Assembly (NCBI GenBank): GCA_018365815.1
Contig: JAGZJH010000031.1
Span: 1-24,700, forward strand
From: Erysipelotrichaceae bacterium
GTDB taxonomy: Bacteria; Bacillota_I; Bacilli_A; Erysipelotrichales; Coprobacillaceae
Length of the DNA: 24,700 nt
Reading direction: 5' to 3'
The position numbers were made by a program, and so were the translations under genes. Position 1 is the first letter of the stretch. The number at the start of each line of letters is the position of its first letter. The notes under the pieces are model-generated. The model saw nothing but the letters and a program-made list of their open reading frames with translations. It had not been told where the DNA came from and made no database searches. Below, piece by piece: positions 16,035 to 23,538 of the stretch.

Positions 16035-16066
16035 GAGACATTAACACATACTTGTGCCGATTACTT

Positions 16067-16094
16067 ATTTTACATTATTTCTTGAAAAATGCAA
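16067..16094 (-). promoter_or_regulatory. Promoter of rplKA
   Basis: TTGCAT (16094-16089), 16-bp spacer, TAAAAT (16072-16067) on the minus strand. It lies downstream of the nusG terminator and about 90 bases upstream of the rplK start, leaving room for the leader hairpin. Confidence 0.65.
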
Positions 16095-16203
16095 CACTTT
16101 TTTTATTTTTCTTTTTAAAATAAAAAGTTAAATACAATTTTTCCATTTTTTCTTTAAATACAAAACTCATTTAAAATGTTTAAGCAAAATTTCTTACTCA
16201 AAC

Positions 16204-16232
16204 AAAAAGGTCTTAAATATTTATTTAAGACC
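16204..16232 (-). terminator. Terminator behind nusG
   Basis: A perfect 11-bp inverted repeat, GGTCTTAAATA and its complement (16232-16209), followed by TTTTTG on the minus strand. It is 10 bases past the nusG stop. Confidence 0.85.
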
Positions 16233-16242
16233 ACTTATTACA

Positions 16243-16800
16243 TTAATATTCTACTTTTTCTAATTGAGATAACTCAACTTCCATAGGTACTAAACTTCCT
16301 AACATATCAATTAAGATTTTAGCTTCTCCTTTTTGTAAATCAATCGATTCAACTTTACCTTGTTTTCCAGCTAATGCACCAGAAACAACGCGTACTTCAT
16401 CTCCCACTGAAAAATCAATGTTAAGCACTTCACTTCTAATTCCCATTTTCTTTAAAATTGGTTCAATTTCACTTTTTTGTAATGGGAAAGGTTTAGCTCC
16501 ACCACCTGAAGACCCAATAAATCCAGTTACACCAGAAGTATTACGAACAACATACCAAGCTTCATCAGTCATAATCATTTCAACTAAAACATAACCCGGA
16601 AACATATTACGAGTAACGTTTACTTTTTTTCCGTCTTTGATTTCTGTTTCAGTATGTTCTGGAATTACAATTTGAAATAAGTAATCTTGTAACCCCATTG
16701 ACTCTACACGTTTTTCTAAGTTTTCTTTTACTTTATTTTCATGACCTGAATATGTATTTACTACATACCATTGTCTTCCTTCGTCATTCATTCCTGCCAT
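16243..16800 (-). CDS. nusG: Transcription elongation/termination factor NusG
   Basis: A 185-residue factor that rides on RNA polymerase. The N-terminal NGN domain (about 8-115) shows QWYVVNTYSGHENKVKENLEKR and the FPGYVLVEMIMTDEAWYVVRNTSGVTGFIG core. The C-terminal KOW domain (about 128-183) shows GDEVRVVSGALAGKQGKVESI. The ATG at 16800 has a weak GGGGTTGA site; the internal ATG at codon 4 is possible. It directly follows secE with one base between, as in most bacteria. Confidence 0.97.
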   Translation of the reverse strand: MAGMNDEGRQWYVVNTYSGHENKVKENLEKRVESMGLQDYLFQIVIPEHTETEIKDGKKVNVTRNMFPGYVLVEMIMTDEAWYVVRNTSGVTGFIGSSGGGAKPFPLQKSEIEPILKKMGIRSEVLNIDFSVGDEVRVVSGALAGKQGKVESIDLQKGEAKILIDMLGSLVPMEVELSQLEKVEY

Positions 16801-16801
16801 T

Positions 16802-16990
16802 TTAATTCAACCCCAATGCTTTTAAAATTATCGCAATAACTGCGTCACTTCCAAAAAAGAATAAAGCCATAATTAAACAAAAAGAAAGTACCGTAATAGA
16901 ATTAGTCAATAATTCTTTTTTTGTTAACCATCTTACTTGCTTCATTTCAGATTTAATTCCTTTGATACTAAACCATTCTTTAAATTTCAT
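16802..16990 (-). CDS. secE: Preprotein translocase subunit SecE
   Basis: A 62-residue single-span form typical of Firmicutes; it clamps SecY in the SecYEG channel. The amphipathic helix with IKSEMKQVRWLTKKELL (the conserved W-P/T-x-K-E-L-like motif) is followed by one membrane helix (about residues 31-57). The start is the ATG at 16990 behind GGGGGGAT. The open frame extends further upstream, but that part overlaps rpmG and is not SecE-like. The ribosome binding site abuts the rpmG stop codon. Confidence 0.95.
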   Translation of the reverse strand: MKFKEWFSIKGIKSEMKQVRWLTKKELLTNSITVLSFCLIMALFFFGSDAVIAIILKALGLN

Positions 16991-17000
16991 ACGATCCCCC

Positions 17001-17150
17001 CTATTTTGTTTCTTTGTGAATTGTATGTTTTCCACATTTTTTACAATATTTTTTGAGTTCAAGTCGTTCTGGATTGACACGACTGTTTTTATTTGTTGTA
17101 TAATTTCTAGATAAACATTCTGTACATACTAATATTACTTTTTGTTTCAT
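17001..17150 (-). CDS. rpmG: 50S ribosomal protein L33, zinc-binding form
   Basis: A 49-residue protein. It begins MKQKVILVCTECLSRNYTT and contains NPERLELKKYCKKCGKHTIHKE, with both CxxC pairs, so this is the zinc-containing type of L33 (Bacillus RpmGB-like). The ATG at 17150 follows AGGTGAGAAG. It is 10 bases upstream of secE, the standard rpmG-secE-nusG order, with a promoter immediately before it. Confidence 0.96.
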   Translation of the reverse strand: MKQKVILVCTECLSRNYTTNKNSRVNPERLELKKYCKKCGKHTIHKETK

Positions 17151-17171
17151 TCTTCTCACCTACGTTAATTT

Positions 17172-17200
17172 AATTTAACATAGATGATATAAATAGTCAA
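17172..17200 (-). promoter_or_regulatory. Promoter of rpmG-secE-nusG
   Basis: TTGACT (17200-17195), 17-bp spacer, TAAATT (17177-17172) with TGT just before it as an extended -10, all within the 50-base gap after the sigH stop. Transcription would start about 15 bases before the rpmG ribosome binding site. Confidence 0.65.
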
Positions 17201-17818
17201 TTAATGTTTGTTAAAATGAAACTTTTTTCGATAACGATAAAGCGTATTAGTTACCCATTTTTCATTTGCTTTCATCTTTTTAGCAATTTCACTATCACTA
17301 AATCCGCAGACTTTTAATTCAAATAAAATTTTGACTTCTTTATTTTTAGCTTGATTTAAAACTCGATAGGCTTTTTCAAGCATCTCATTTATATAAAGAC
17401 TTTCTATAGGCTGTCTCATAGGATAGGAATCTTCAATTGTCTCAATCATTGTAATTGGCTTTTGAATCCCATCATTAACTCTCAATACTTGATCTAAAGA
17501 TGTATCACGTTGCTTATAATGAGCATTTTTAGTTTTGTTACGAGAAACCATTGTATACCATCTTCGCACACAGCAAATTGTTAAAAAAGTGATAAATGAA
17601 GCTTGCTTTTCAGGATTGTAAGCATACATCGAGCGTTCTGCAACAATCATCGCCTCTTGTACTAATTCTTCACCGCTAATTAATGAAGTAAAATAGTTAT
17701 ATCGACTATAAAGTAAATTTTCAACATAACGATAGCAAAATTTTATTAACGCATTAAACGATTCTTGATTTCCTTGTTTTGTAAGATAAATCCATTCAAT
17801 AACTGTGTTTTCTTCCAC
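17201..17818 (-). CDS. sigH: Sigma-70 family factor, SigH-type
   Basis: A 205-residue alternative sigma factor. Region 2 is seen around residues 45-110 (GEELVQEAMIVAERSMYAYNPEK, then FITFLTICCVRRWYTMVSRNK). Region 4 lies near the C-terminus (VKILFELKVCGFSDSEIAKKM, then a basic recognition helix ending VTNTLYRYRKKFHF). Length and position between rlmB and rpmG match Bacillus SigH, which controls transition-state and early sporulation genes; that fits a genome with cwlJ-gerQ. Sequence conservation to typical SigH is modest, so the name leans on synteny. The start is a GTG at 17818, 6 bases after AAAGGA. The yacP/rae1 gene usually found between rlmB and sigH is missing; only 16 bases separate the two. 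Confidence 0.85.
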   Translation of the reverse strand: MEENTVIEWIYLTKQGNQESFNALIKFCYRYVENLLYSRYNYFTSLISGEELVQEAMIVAERSMYAYNPEKQASFITFLTICCVRRWYTMVSRNKTKNAHYKQRDTSLDQVLRVNDGIQKPITMIETIEDSYPMRQPIESLYINEMLEKAYRVLNQAKNKEVKILFELKVCGFSDSEIAKKMKANEKWVTNTLYRYRKKFHFNKH

Positions 17819-17834
17819 ATCTAATCCTTTCTAC

Positions 17835-18557
17835 CTAAAGTGGAAAACGTGAGTGATGAATTTGATATAAAATAATCGCTGTGGCAACTGATGCATTAAG
17901 CGATGTCACATGTCCAACCATCGGTAAGACAACTTTATAATCGCATTTTTCTTTAACTAAACGAGAGATTCCTGCTCCTTCAGAGCCGATTACAATACAT
18001 AATGGCATATTGTAATCAATGCTTCTATAATCTTGTGATTGATCATTGTCACACCCAACAATCCAAAAGCCTTGTTTTTTTAAATCTTCAATTGTGCGAC
18101 CTAAATTAGTCACTTGTGCCACTTTAACATAGTCAATTGCTCCGGTTGAAACTTTAGCGACTGTGGCATTTAACGAAACACTTCTGTTTTTTGCAATAAT
18201 GACCCCATCAACTCCAATTGCATCACAAGTTCTTAAAATAGCCCCTAAATTATGGGGATCTTCTAAGCCATCAAGCAACACTAATAAAGGTTGTTTATCA
18301 GCAGGAATTGAACGAACAATTTCATCAATTGAATAATACTTATAATTCTCTTTAACTAAAACAACCCCTTGATGATTCACCTTTCCAACAAGTTTTTCAA
18401 TTGTTGTCAAAGGTTCATATCTTACACGAATATGTTTTTTTGCACATATTTTAGCAATTGTTTGATCTTTTAGTTGATTACTTATAATAACTTCATATAC
18501 TCCTTTTCCATTTAAAGATTCCATTACTGTATTTTTTCCATATATATATTGTCTCAT
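17835..18557 (-). CDS. rlmB: 23S rRNA 2'-O-methyltransferase RlmB (SPOUT family)
   Basis: A 240-residue TrmH-type SPOUT enzyme expected to methylate the ribose of a guanosine in 23S rRNA (G2251 in E. coli). A small N-terminal substrate-binding domain (about 1-75, MRQYIYGKNTVMESL) is followed by the knotted catalytic domain with motif 1 GLEDPHNLGAILRTCDAIG, motif 2 IVIGSEGAGISR and motif 3 LPMVGHVTSLNASVATAI. The conserved motif-1 arginine and motif-3 asparagine are present. It lies 9 bases after mrnC in the cysS operon. Confidence 0.94.
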   Translation of the reverse strand: MRQYIYGKNTVMESLNGKGVYEVIISNQLKDQTIAKICAKKHIRVRYEPLTTIEKLVGKVNHQGVVLVKENYKYYSIDEIVRSIPADKQPLLVLLDGLEDPHNLGAILRTCDAIGVDGVIIAKNRSVSLNATVAKVSTGAIDYVKVAQVTNLGRTIEDLKKQGFWIVGCDNDQSQDYRSIDYNMPLCIVIGSEGAGISRLVKEKCDYKVVLPMVGHVTSLNASVATAIILYQIHHSRFPL

Positions 18558-18566
18558 ATTTTACCT

Positions 18567-18989
18567 CTATTTTTGTCTCAAATTTGTTTCGTTTTCATTT
18601 CGTTTTTGTATCACAAATATTTTATAACACTCAAAAATCTCTCTAATTCGCTCATTTTGTCCAGTTAAATGTAAATGTCCTAAAATCGCTTCAAAACCTG
18701 ATGAAATACGATGAGTCTTTTGACTTGTGTTTTTTAAAGAGCGTGTATCCTTGGCATTTTTCCCTCGTGCATAAAAAGTTAATTCTTCTTCAGTAAATAA
18801 TTTTTCTTTTAAAGCATACTTCATAAAACTTTCTTGTGCTTTAGCACTTACATAATAAATAGATTCATTTTGTAATAATTGAGGTTTTAATATTTTTAAC
18901 TCACTCACAATATGTTCACGTGTTAATATCTCTAATACCGAATCCCCAACATAAGCAAGAACTAAAGGGTGTATAAATTTAGTTTCCAC
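18567..18989 (-). CDS. mrnC: Mini-ribonuclease III
   Basis: A 140-residue dimeric RNase III-like enzyme lacking a double-stranded RNA-binding domain; in Bacillus it matures 23S rRNA ends. The catalytic signature LAYVGDSVLEI has D16 and E20, and the second acidic cluster is SGFEAILGHLHLTG. The start is a GTG whose first base is the last base of the cysS stop (TAGTG), so the genes are translationally coupled; AGGAG stands 7 bases upstream. The family assignment is firm and the substrate is by analogy. Confidence 0.94.
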   Translation of the reverse strand: METKFIHPLVLAYVGDSVLEILTREHIVSELKILKPQLLQNESIYYVSAKAQESFMKYALKEKLFTEEELTFYARGKNAKDTRSLKNTSQKTHRISSGFEAILGHLHLTGQNERIREIFECYKIFVIQKRNENETNLRQK

Positions 18990-20326
18990 TATAATACTCC
19001 TAATTCGATTAATTCATTTCTAACTTGATCAGCATGTTCAAATTGTTTTTTAGCTTTAAGTTCATTCCATTTTATATATAATTCTTTTTGTGATGGTGTT
19101 AACTTAATCACTTTAAAATCAAATCCCATTAAATCTAGCATTTGGTTTAATGTGACATAAGATTTAGCAATGCTTTGTTTATCCTTTTGCCCTTGACGAA
19201 GTAATTGATTTAAAACTTTAACTTCTTCTAAAATTTTTGTTAACGCTAAAGATGTATTTAAATCATCTTCTAAAGCTTCAACCATTTCTTCCAACCTTTG
19301 ATGAGGGACCACATTTAAATCAACTTCATTGATTTGTAACCATAATCCTCCTTGTTTAATTGCACTTTGTACTTTATCCACTTCTTTTTTAACATTATTG
19401 ACAACTTCTTGAGTAAAGTTAAGAGGGTTACGATAATGTGTAGATAACATTAACCACTTAAAATTATTCATCCCCATTGTTTCAATCATATCTTTTGCCC
19501 ATAAAACATTTCCTAAAGATTTAGACATTTTAACATTATCAATATTAATCATTTGATTATGCATCCAAATATTAGCAATTTGATGATGATGTAAAGCCAA
19601 TGATTGAGCAATTTCGTTTTCATGATGAGGAAATTTTAAGTCTTGCCCCCCTCCATGAATATCAATTTGTCCATTTTCAAAAAGGTCATTAATCATCACA
19701 ACACATTCAGTATGCCATCCTGGTCTTCCTTTTGACCAAGGACTTTCAAAATTAACACCTTCATTTGTGGCTTTCCACAAAGTAAAATCTAACGGATTTT
19801 CTTTTTTTGTATTTTCTTCAACACGATTACTAGCTCCTTCTAATAAATCGTCTACTCTAATTCCTGAAAGTTTTCCATAATCTTCAATTTTGCTTACTCT
19901 AAAATACACGTCACCATCTTTTTCATACGCATATCCAGCTTGTATCAATTGCGAAATAAATTGAATAATATCCTCCATCGTTTCAGTCACTTTAGGACAA
20001 TATGTTGGGAATAATAAATTTAAATCACGACGAACTTGATTATAAGCATCTATATACTTTTGAGAAAGTTCTTTTTCACTCATTTTTTCTTCTTTAGCCG
20101 CTTTAATAATCTTATCGTCAATGTCTGTAAAATTAGATACATGTGTTACTTTGTAATGACGATACTCAAATACGCGTCTTAAAACATCGAATACAATCAT
20201 CGGACGTGTATTTCCAATATGAGCATGATTATAGACTGTTGGCCCACATACATACATACTTACCTCTCCATCGCGTAATGGTTTAAATTCTTCTTTACTC
20301 TTTGTCATTGTATTAAATAATTTCAT
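18989..20326 (-). CDS. cysS: Cysteinyl-tRNA synthetase
   Basis: A 445-residue class I aminoacyl-tRNA synthetase. It has MYVCGPTVYNHAHIGNTRP near the N-terminus (zinc ligand C27, HIGH-type signature at 36-39), the zinc-binding GWHTECVVM and HGGGQDLKFPHHENE blocks, and the KMSKSLGN loop near residue 260. The C-terminal anticodon-binding helical part is slightly short but complete. Two tandem ATGs lie after AGGAGG; the second (20326) has the better 7-base spacing. The gene opens the cysS-mrnC-rlmB-sigH cluster. No promoter of its own is evident, and a terminator-like hairpin lies immediately upstream of its ribosome binding site. Confidence 0.97.
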   Translation of the reverse strand: MKLFNTMTKSKEEFKPLRDGEVSMYVCGPTVYNHAHIGNTRPMIVFDVLRRVFEYRHYKVTHVSNFTDIDDKIIKAAKEEKMSEKELSQKYIDAYNQVRRDLNLLFPTYCPKVTETMEDIIQFISQLIQAGYAYEKDGDVYFRVSKIEDYGKLSGIRVDDLLEGASNRVEENTKKENPLDFTLWKATNEGVNFESPWSKGRPGWHTECVVMINDLFENGQIDIHGGGQDLKFPHHENEIAQSLALHHHQIANIWMHNQMINIDNVKMSKSLGNVLWAKDMIETMGMNNFKWLMLSTHYRNPLNFTQEVVNNVKKEVDKVQSAIKQGGLWLQINEVDLNVVPHQRLEEMVEALEDDLNTSLALTKILEEVKVLNQLLRQGQKDKQSIAKSYVTLNQMLDLMGFDFKVIKLTPSQKELYIKWNELKAKKQFEHADQVRNELIELGVL

Positions 20327-20341
20327 CATTTTCCCTCCTAA

Positions 20342-20385
20342 TAAAAAAAGCACGCACTCAAAGACACTACTTTAATTGCCTGCTT
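20342..20385 (-). terminator. Terminator/attenuator between the lipoprotein gene and cysS
   Basis: On the minus strand AAGCAGGCA (20385-20377) pairs with TGCGTGCTT (20356-20348), 9 bp with one G-G mismatch, followed by seven T. The cysS ribosome binding site starts 2-3 bases later. No T-box sequence is visible. Confidence 0.65.
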
Positions 20386-20404
20386 AATTAGATATTTTTA
20401 AATA

Positions 20405-20965
20405 TCAATGCAGATGGTCTTTTTCACCATGTTCCTTTACTACAAATGTGTATAAATATTTATCCATCTTTAAAATTTTTTTGTCAAATTCATTAGACGG
20501 TGCTTCATATTTTAAAACATATCGCAGATTATTTTCATAAATAACCATGTGTTTTGCTTTGATATCGCTATCTTCAATGACTACTTCATAACATGAATCG
20601 CCATTGTCTAAATTCACTTTAGTATTTGAAATAACTGTATACCCCATTGTTTCTAAATCTACTTTATATAATTGAATGAGTTCACTTTCGACATTATCTT
20701 CAACTACATCACTAACTTCTAATTCAATTATTTCTTCTTTATGAGATATTTTTATGCTTGTATTTTTAGTTTGGCTCGGTACTTTAACATCACCGTTTTC
20801 ATTATCATCCTCCACATTAAATTTATTAGGATAAAAAAATGATGCATTCTCATAAATATACTCCGTCCCTTGTTTAGTAACGTTCACTATCTCATTTTTA
20901 TTATTGCAAGCACATAATATTAAACTCAATCCCAAAATAAAACCAATTCCTTTTATTTTTTGCAT
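20405..20965 (-). CDS. Predicted lipoprotein of unknown function
   Basis: A 186-residue exported protein. The start ATG at 20965 follows GGAGGT by 7 bases; the open frame further up lacks a site and overlaps the promoter. The N-terminus is a lipoprotein signal: basic MQKIKG, hydrophobic GFILGLSLIL, then LCAC, with the second cysteine (about residue 20) as lipid anchor. The mature part is acidic, with a repeated DxEx pattern, and ends in a compact alpha/beta-looking stretch with one cysteine (SCYEVVIEDSD). I do not recognise the family. It has its own sigma-A promoter and is divergent from cwlJ, with a terminator behind it. Anchoring to the outer face of the membrane is the only safe statement. 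Confidence 0.8.
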   Translation of the reverse strand: MQKIKGIGFILGLSLILCACNNKNEIVNVTKQGTEYIYENASFFYPNKFNVEDDNENGDVKVPSQTKNTSIKISHKEEIIELEVSDVVEDNVESELIQLYKVDLETMGYTVISNTKVNLDNGDSCYEVVIEDSDIKAKHMVIYENNLRYVLKYEAPSNEFDKKILKMDKYLYTFVVKEHGEKDHLH

Positions 20966-20986
20966 GAGTCCACCTCCAATTTTCTT

Positions 20987-21016
20987 TAGTATACTAAATT
21001 TTATATCTAAAAGCAA
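20987..21016 (-). promoter_or_regulatory. Promoter of the lipoprotein gene
   Basis: TTGCTT (21016-21011), 18-bp spacer, TATACT (20992-20987) on the minus strand, about 20 bases before the ATG at 20965. Confidence 0.6.
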
Positions 21017-21030
21017 CTGGCTTTCATTTT

Positions 21031-21516
21031 ATGGTTATAATTCCTAAACTTTCACATATATTTTTACTAAAGACAACAGGAAAAGAAGGTGAGAATATCG
21101 CAAGATGTAAATATGTCACAAAAGATATAGATTTACTGGGTAGATTAATGCGCGCAGAAGCTGTAGGCGAAGGAAACTTTGGTATGCTTTTAGTAGGTAA
21201 TGTCGTGATTAATCGTGTTGTTGCTTCATGCAATGTATTTAGAAATACATCTACTATCCAAGAAGTCATTTACCAACGTAACGCCTTTTCTGGCGTAGGC
21301 GCTCCCTTATGGTATGGAAACGCAAATGGTAAAGAAAGAGAGTTTGCATTAAAATGCATTAATGGTTATCGAGCTGATCCGGCTGATCGTGCCTTATGGT
21401 TTAAAAATCCAGGCACAAACGTAAGTTGTCCACCTGAATTTTATGGCAATTTAGCCGGGAGATTTAAAAGCCATTGCTTCTATAACCCAAAAGCAGATGA
21501 AAATTGTAATTTATAA
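21031..21516 (+). CDS. cwlJ: Spore cortex-lytic enzyme CwlJ (hydrolase_2 family)
   Basis: A cell wall hydrolase stored in spores that degrades cortex peptidoglycan during germination. The conserved domain begins KDIDLLGRLMRAEAVGEG (catalytic Glu in RAEAVGEG), then GMLLVGNVVINRV, IYQRNAFSGV, ALWFKNPG and CPPEFYGN...FKSHCFY, a close match to Bacillus CwlJ over its whole length. The only ATG is at 21031, but it lacks a ribosome binding site and adds 22 residues absent from CwlJ. A GAAGGTGAG site lies 4-5 bases before an ATC at 21097, which would give exactly the Bacillus N-terminal length, so 21097 may be the real start. gerQ follows after 12 bases, as in Bacillus anthracis. No lipid anchor or signal peptide, as expected for a mother-cell coat protein. 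Confidence 0.92.
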   Translation: MVIIPKLSHIFLLKTTGKEGENIARCKYVTKDIDLLGRLMRAEAVGEGNFGMLLVGNVVINRVVASCNVFRNTSTIQEVIYQRNAFSGVGAPLWYGNANGKEREFALKCINGYRADPADRALWFKNPGTNVSCPPEFYGNLAGRFKSHCFYNPKADENCNL

Positions 21517-21528
21517 AAGGAGAAAACT

Positions 21529-22014
21529 ATGGATTATCAAAAAACTTATACTTATCCCTCAACTTTAGATCAAAATAACGATCAAATCATTCGTCAAAAT
21601 CAAGTTGTACCTAATCAATTTCAGCAATTTCCTCAACCAACACAACCTTTTCAAACACCTGTACAACCCCAACCTCAACAATTTCAAGTTCCACCAACAT
21701 TTCAACAGCCCAATATTCAAGTTCCGCCAATTCAACCCACTCCACCCATCATTACCCCCCCTATTATTCAAGAACAATCATATATTGAAAACATATTAAG
21801 ATTAAATAAAGGAAAAGTCGGTACTTTTTATTTTACTTACACTGATTCAAATGAATGGCGTGATCGTATTTATAAAGGTGTCATCGAAGCAGCTGGACGT
21901 GATCATTTAATTATCAGTGATCCTAAAACTGGTAAACGTTATTTATTCCAAATGATTTATTTCCAATGGGCAGAATTTGATGAAGAAATTAACTATGACT
22001 ACCCATTTCAATAA
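21529..22014 (+). CDS. gerQ: Spore coat protein GerQ
   Basis: A 161-residue coat protein needed for CwlJ to localise to the spore. The C-terminal domain (about 84-161) carries the strongly conserved SYIENILRLNKGKVGTFYF, then VIEAAGRDHLIISDPKTGKR and FDEEINYDYP blocks of GerQ. The N-terminal half (about 20-80) is low-complexity Gln/Pro-rich; in Bacillus the family is crosslinked by transglutaminase through lysines and glutamines, which fits the many Gln. AAAGGAG lies 7 bases before the ATG. It is co-transcribed with cwlJ and closed by a terminator. Confidence 0.95.
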   Translation: MDYQKTYTYPSTLDQNNDQIIRQNQVVPNQFQQFPQPTQPFQTPVQPQPQQFQVPPTFQQPNIQVPPIQPTPPIITPPIIQEQSYIENILRLNKGKVGTFYFTYTDSNEWRDRIYKGVIEAAGRDHLIISDPKTGKRYLFQMIYFQWAEFDEEINYDYPFQ

Positions 22015-22015
22015 A

Positions 22016-22034
22016 AAAAGCCTTAATGGCTTTT
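22016..22034. terminator. Bidirectional terminator between gerQ and the XRE-TPR gene
   Basis: AAAAGCC, loop TTAAT, GGCTTTT (22016-22022 with 22028-22034), flanked by A-rich and T-rich sequence so that it works for the convergent genes on both strands. Confidence 0.85.
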
Positions 22035-22046
22035 CTACATAATCAT

Positions 22047-23291
22047 TTAACTATATTTATTTAATGTATTCATTTCTTTTTGAAAATATTGAACTGACTG
22101 TATATTTTTTTCATATTGAAATTGCTCAATCAATAAATTAAGTAAATACTTTTTCGTTTGAATATGTGCACGATCATAATTGTTTTGATAACATTTTAAA
22201 AGCAAACGTTTAGCCTTCTGACTGTATCTTTTATTTGCCATTGCTTCTAACCAATTTAATAAATCTCCATAAATTTCTTTATAAAGAATAGAATTTTGAC
22301 CTAATTTAATATATTTACGACAATTTTTATAATCATTTAACCTAAAATATAACTCAGCGATTGAAAAATATAAGGCATTATCTGCATTTGTTGTTTCTAA
22401 TAACGCTTTTTTATAAAATTCTAACGAGGCTTCATACTCTTTCAACCAATAATAACTTACTGCAATGTTATTTAAAATTGTGAACTTGACTTCACTAATA
22501 TCATATTGCTCACAAAGTTTAAGATTTTCTTTTGAACATTGTAATGCCTGATCATAAAAATTCATCAATCCTAATAAATTTGCTTCATTAATCATTAAAT
22601 TAGTAAAACGTTTTATGTTATGAATTTTCATTGAAATCTCTTTTGCCTTTGTTAAATAAAATTTTATATTATCCACTTGCCCTAAATCAGAATAAATCAA
22701 CATCACTAGATGATACATTAATGAATCGAGTACATCGTTTACTTTATAACATGTCTCAATCCGTTTAAAAATGGACAACGCTTCATTATATTCGCTCAAA
22801 AAAAATAAATTAGCCATTCTCGCAAGCAAAAATATTTTTTGTTGTTTTGTTGATAGTCCATAAAATACTTTCTCAATTGATTTTGTATACTTTTTTATAA
22901 ACGTATGGTTTATATTTTTAATACAATACACAAAATATTTAATCAATATATAAACAGGGTAATTAGTTGTACAAATAATAGCAGATTCTTTTGATTTTAA
23001 TTGTTTAAAACATCTATTCCAATTAGAATCAAACATTATTATTTGATATATAATTTGATTAAATCCTTCTTCAATTTCTTTATTTAATTCTAAAGAATCA
23101 TTAAAATCAATACCAAATGATTCTGTAATAGTCTTTAAATACAAATCAACGGAATAAATTTGTGAGTTCTCCATTCTTGAAATGCAACTCTTAGAAAAAC
23201 CTGATATTTGTGATAATTGGTTTAATGACATACCCTTTTCTTGACGTAAAAATCGTAAATAACTTATAACCTTAATTTGCGGATTCACCAT
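22047..23291 (-). CDS. XRE-TPR regulator, RNPP-like peptide receptor
   Basis: A 414-residue regulator. The N-terminus is an XRE helix-turn-helix (about residues 8-62: YLRFLRQEKGMSLNQLSQISG, then FSKSCISRMENSQ). The rest is helical with tetratricopeptide-like repeats, clearest around ALQCSKENLKLCEQY, NNIAVSYYWLKEYEASLEFYKKAL and AELYFRLNDYKNCRKYIKLG. Length and layout resemble NprR, PlcR and Rgg-type receptors, in which the TPR domain binds an imported peptide and changes DNA binding. Directly upstream, overlapping its ATG by one base, is a gene for a small exported peptide, which strengthens the reading. AGGA of that gene's last codons would act as ribosome binding site; GTG 23288 is an alternative start. 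Target genes are unknown. Confidence 0.85.
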   Translation of the reverse strand: MVNPQIKVISYLRFLRQEKGMSLNQLSQISGFSKSCISRMENSQIYSVDLYLKTITESFGIDFNDSLELNKEIEEGFNQIIYQIIMFDSNWNRCFKQLKSKESAIICTTNYPVYILIKYFVYCIKNINHTFIKKYTKSIEKVFYGLSTKQQKIFLLARMANLFFLSEYNEALSIFKRIETCYKVNDVLDSLMYHLVMLIYSDLGQVDNIKFYLTKAKEISMKIHNIKRFTNLMINEANLLGLMNFYDQALQCSKENLKLCEQYDISEVKFTILNNIAVSYYWLKEYEASLEFYKKALLETTNADNALYFSIAELYFRLNDYKNCRKYIKLGQNSILYKEIYGDLLNWLEAMANKRYSQKAKRLLLKCYQNNYDRAHIQTKKYLLNLLIEQFQYEKNIQSVQYFQKEMNTLNKYS

Positions 23292-23452
23292 TATCCTAAT
23301 GGACCTGGTCGATATTCATGTAATGGTTCGATTTCACTAACACATCTACCTTCTTGATTTTTGCATTGTTCATTATGAACATGAACTAATGAAGTTGATC
23401 CTAAAGCAAGTACAAAACATGCTAATCCTAATATTTTTATTAACTTTTCCAT
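23291..23452 (-). CDS. Small exported peptide, candidate pheromone precursor for the XRE-TPR regulator
   Basis: A 53-residue open frame with an excellent ribosome binding site (AGGAGG, 5 bases before the ATG at 23452). It starts MEKLIKILGLACFVLALGS: a lysine-containing head and a hydrophobic core to about residue 23, an export signal. The mature part has two cysteines (C30, C37) and ends EIEPLHEYRPGPLG. The TAA shares its last A with the ATG of the regulator (TAATG), so translation is coupled. This fits precursor peptides of the RNPP type, whose mature signal is usually a short C-terminal fragment. That is inference: it could instead be a small membrane or secreted protein. No lipobox is clear. 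Confidence 0.75.
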   Translation of the reverse strand: MEKLIKILGLACFVLALGSTSLVHVHNEQCKNQEGRCVSEIEPLHEYRPGPLG

Positions 23453-23538
23453 AATTTCCTCCTTTTTTTATGTTTCTATTGTAATAAATTTTATACTAAA
23501 TGAAATAATATACATAAAAAATGCAACGAAATCACATA

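Noticed and set aside
16802..17080. Longer 92-residue SecE
   Set aside because: The extra N-terminal 30 residues come from reading rpmG in another frame; GGGGGGAT before ATG 16990 marks the true start.
20341..20404. T-box riboswitch upstream of cysS
   Set aside because: The gap is too short and lacks the conserved T-box sequence and specifier stem; only a terminator-like hairpin is present.
21605..21799. Frames overlapping the Gln/Pro-rich part of gerQ on both strands
   Set aside because: Low-complexity gerQ codons read in other frames; no start signals.
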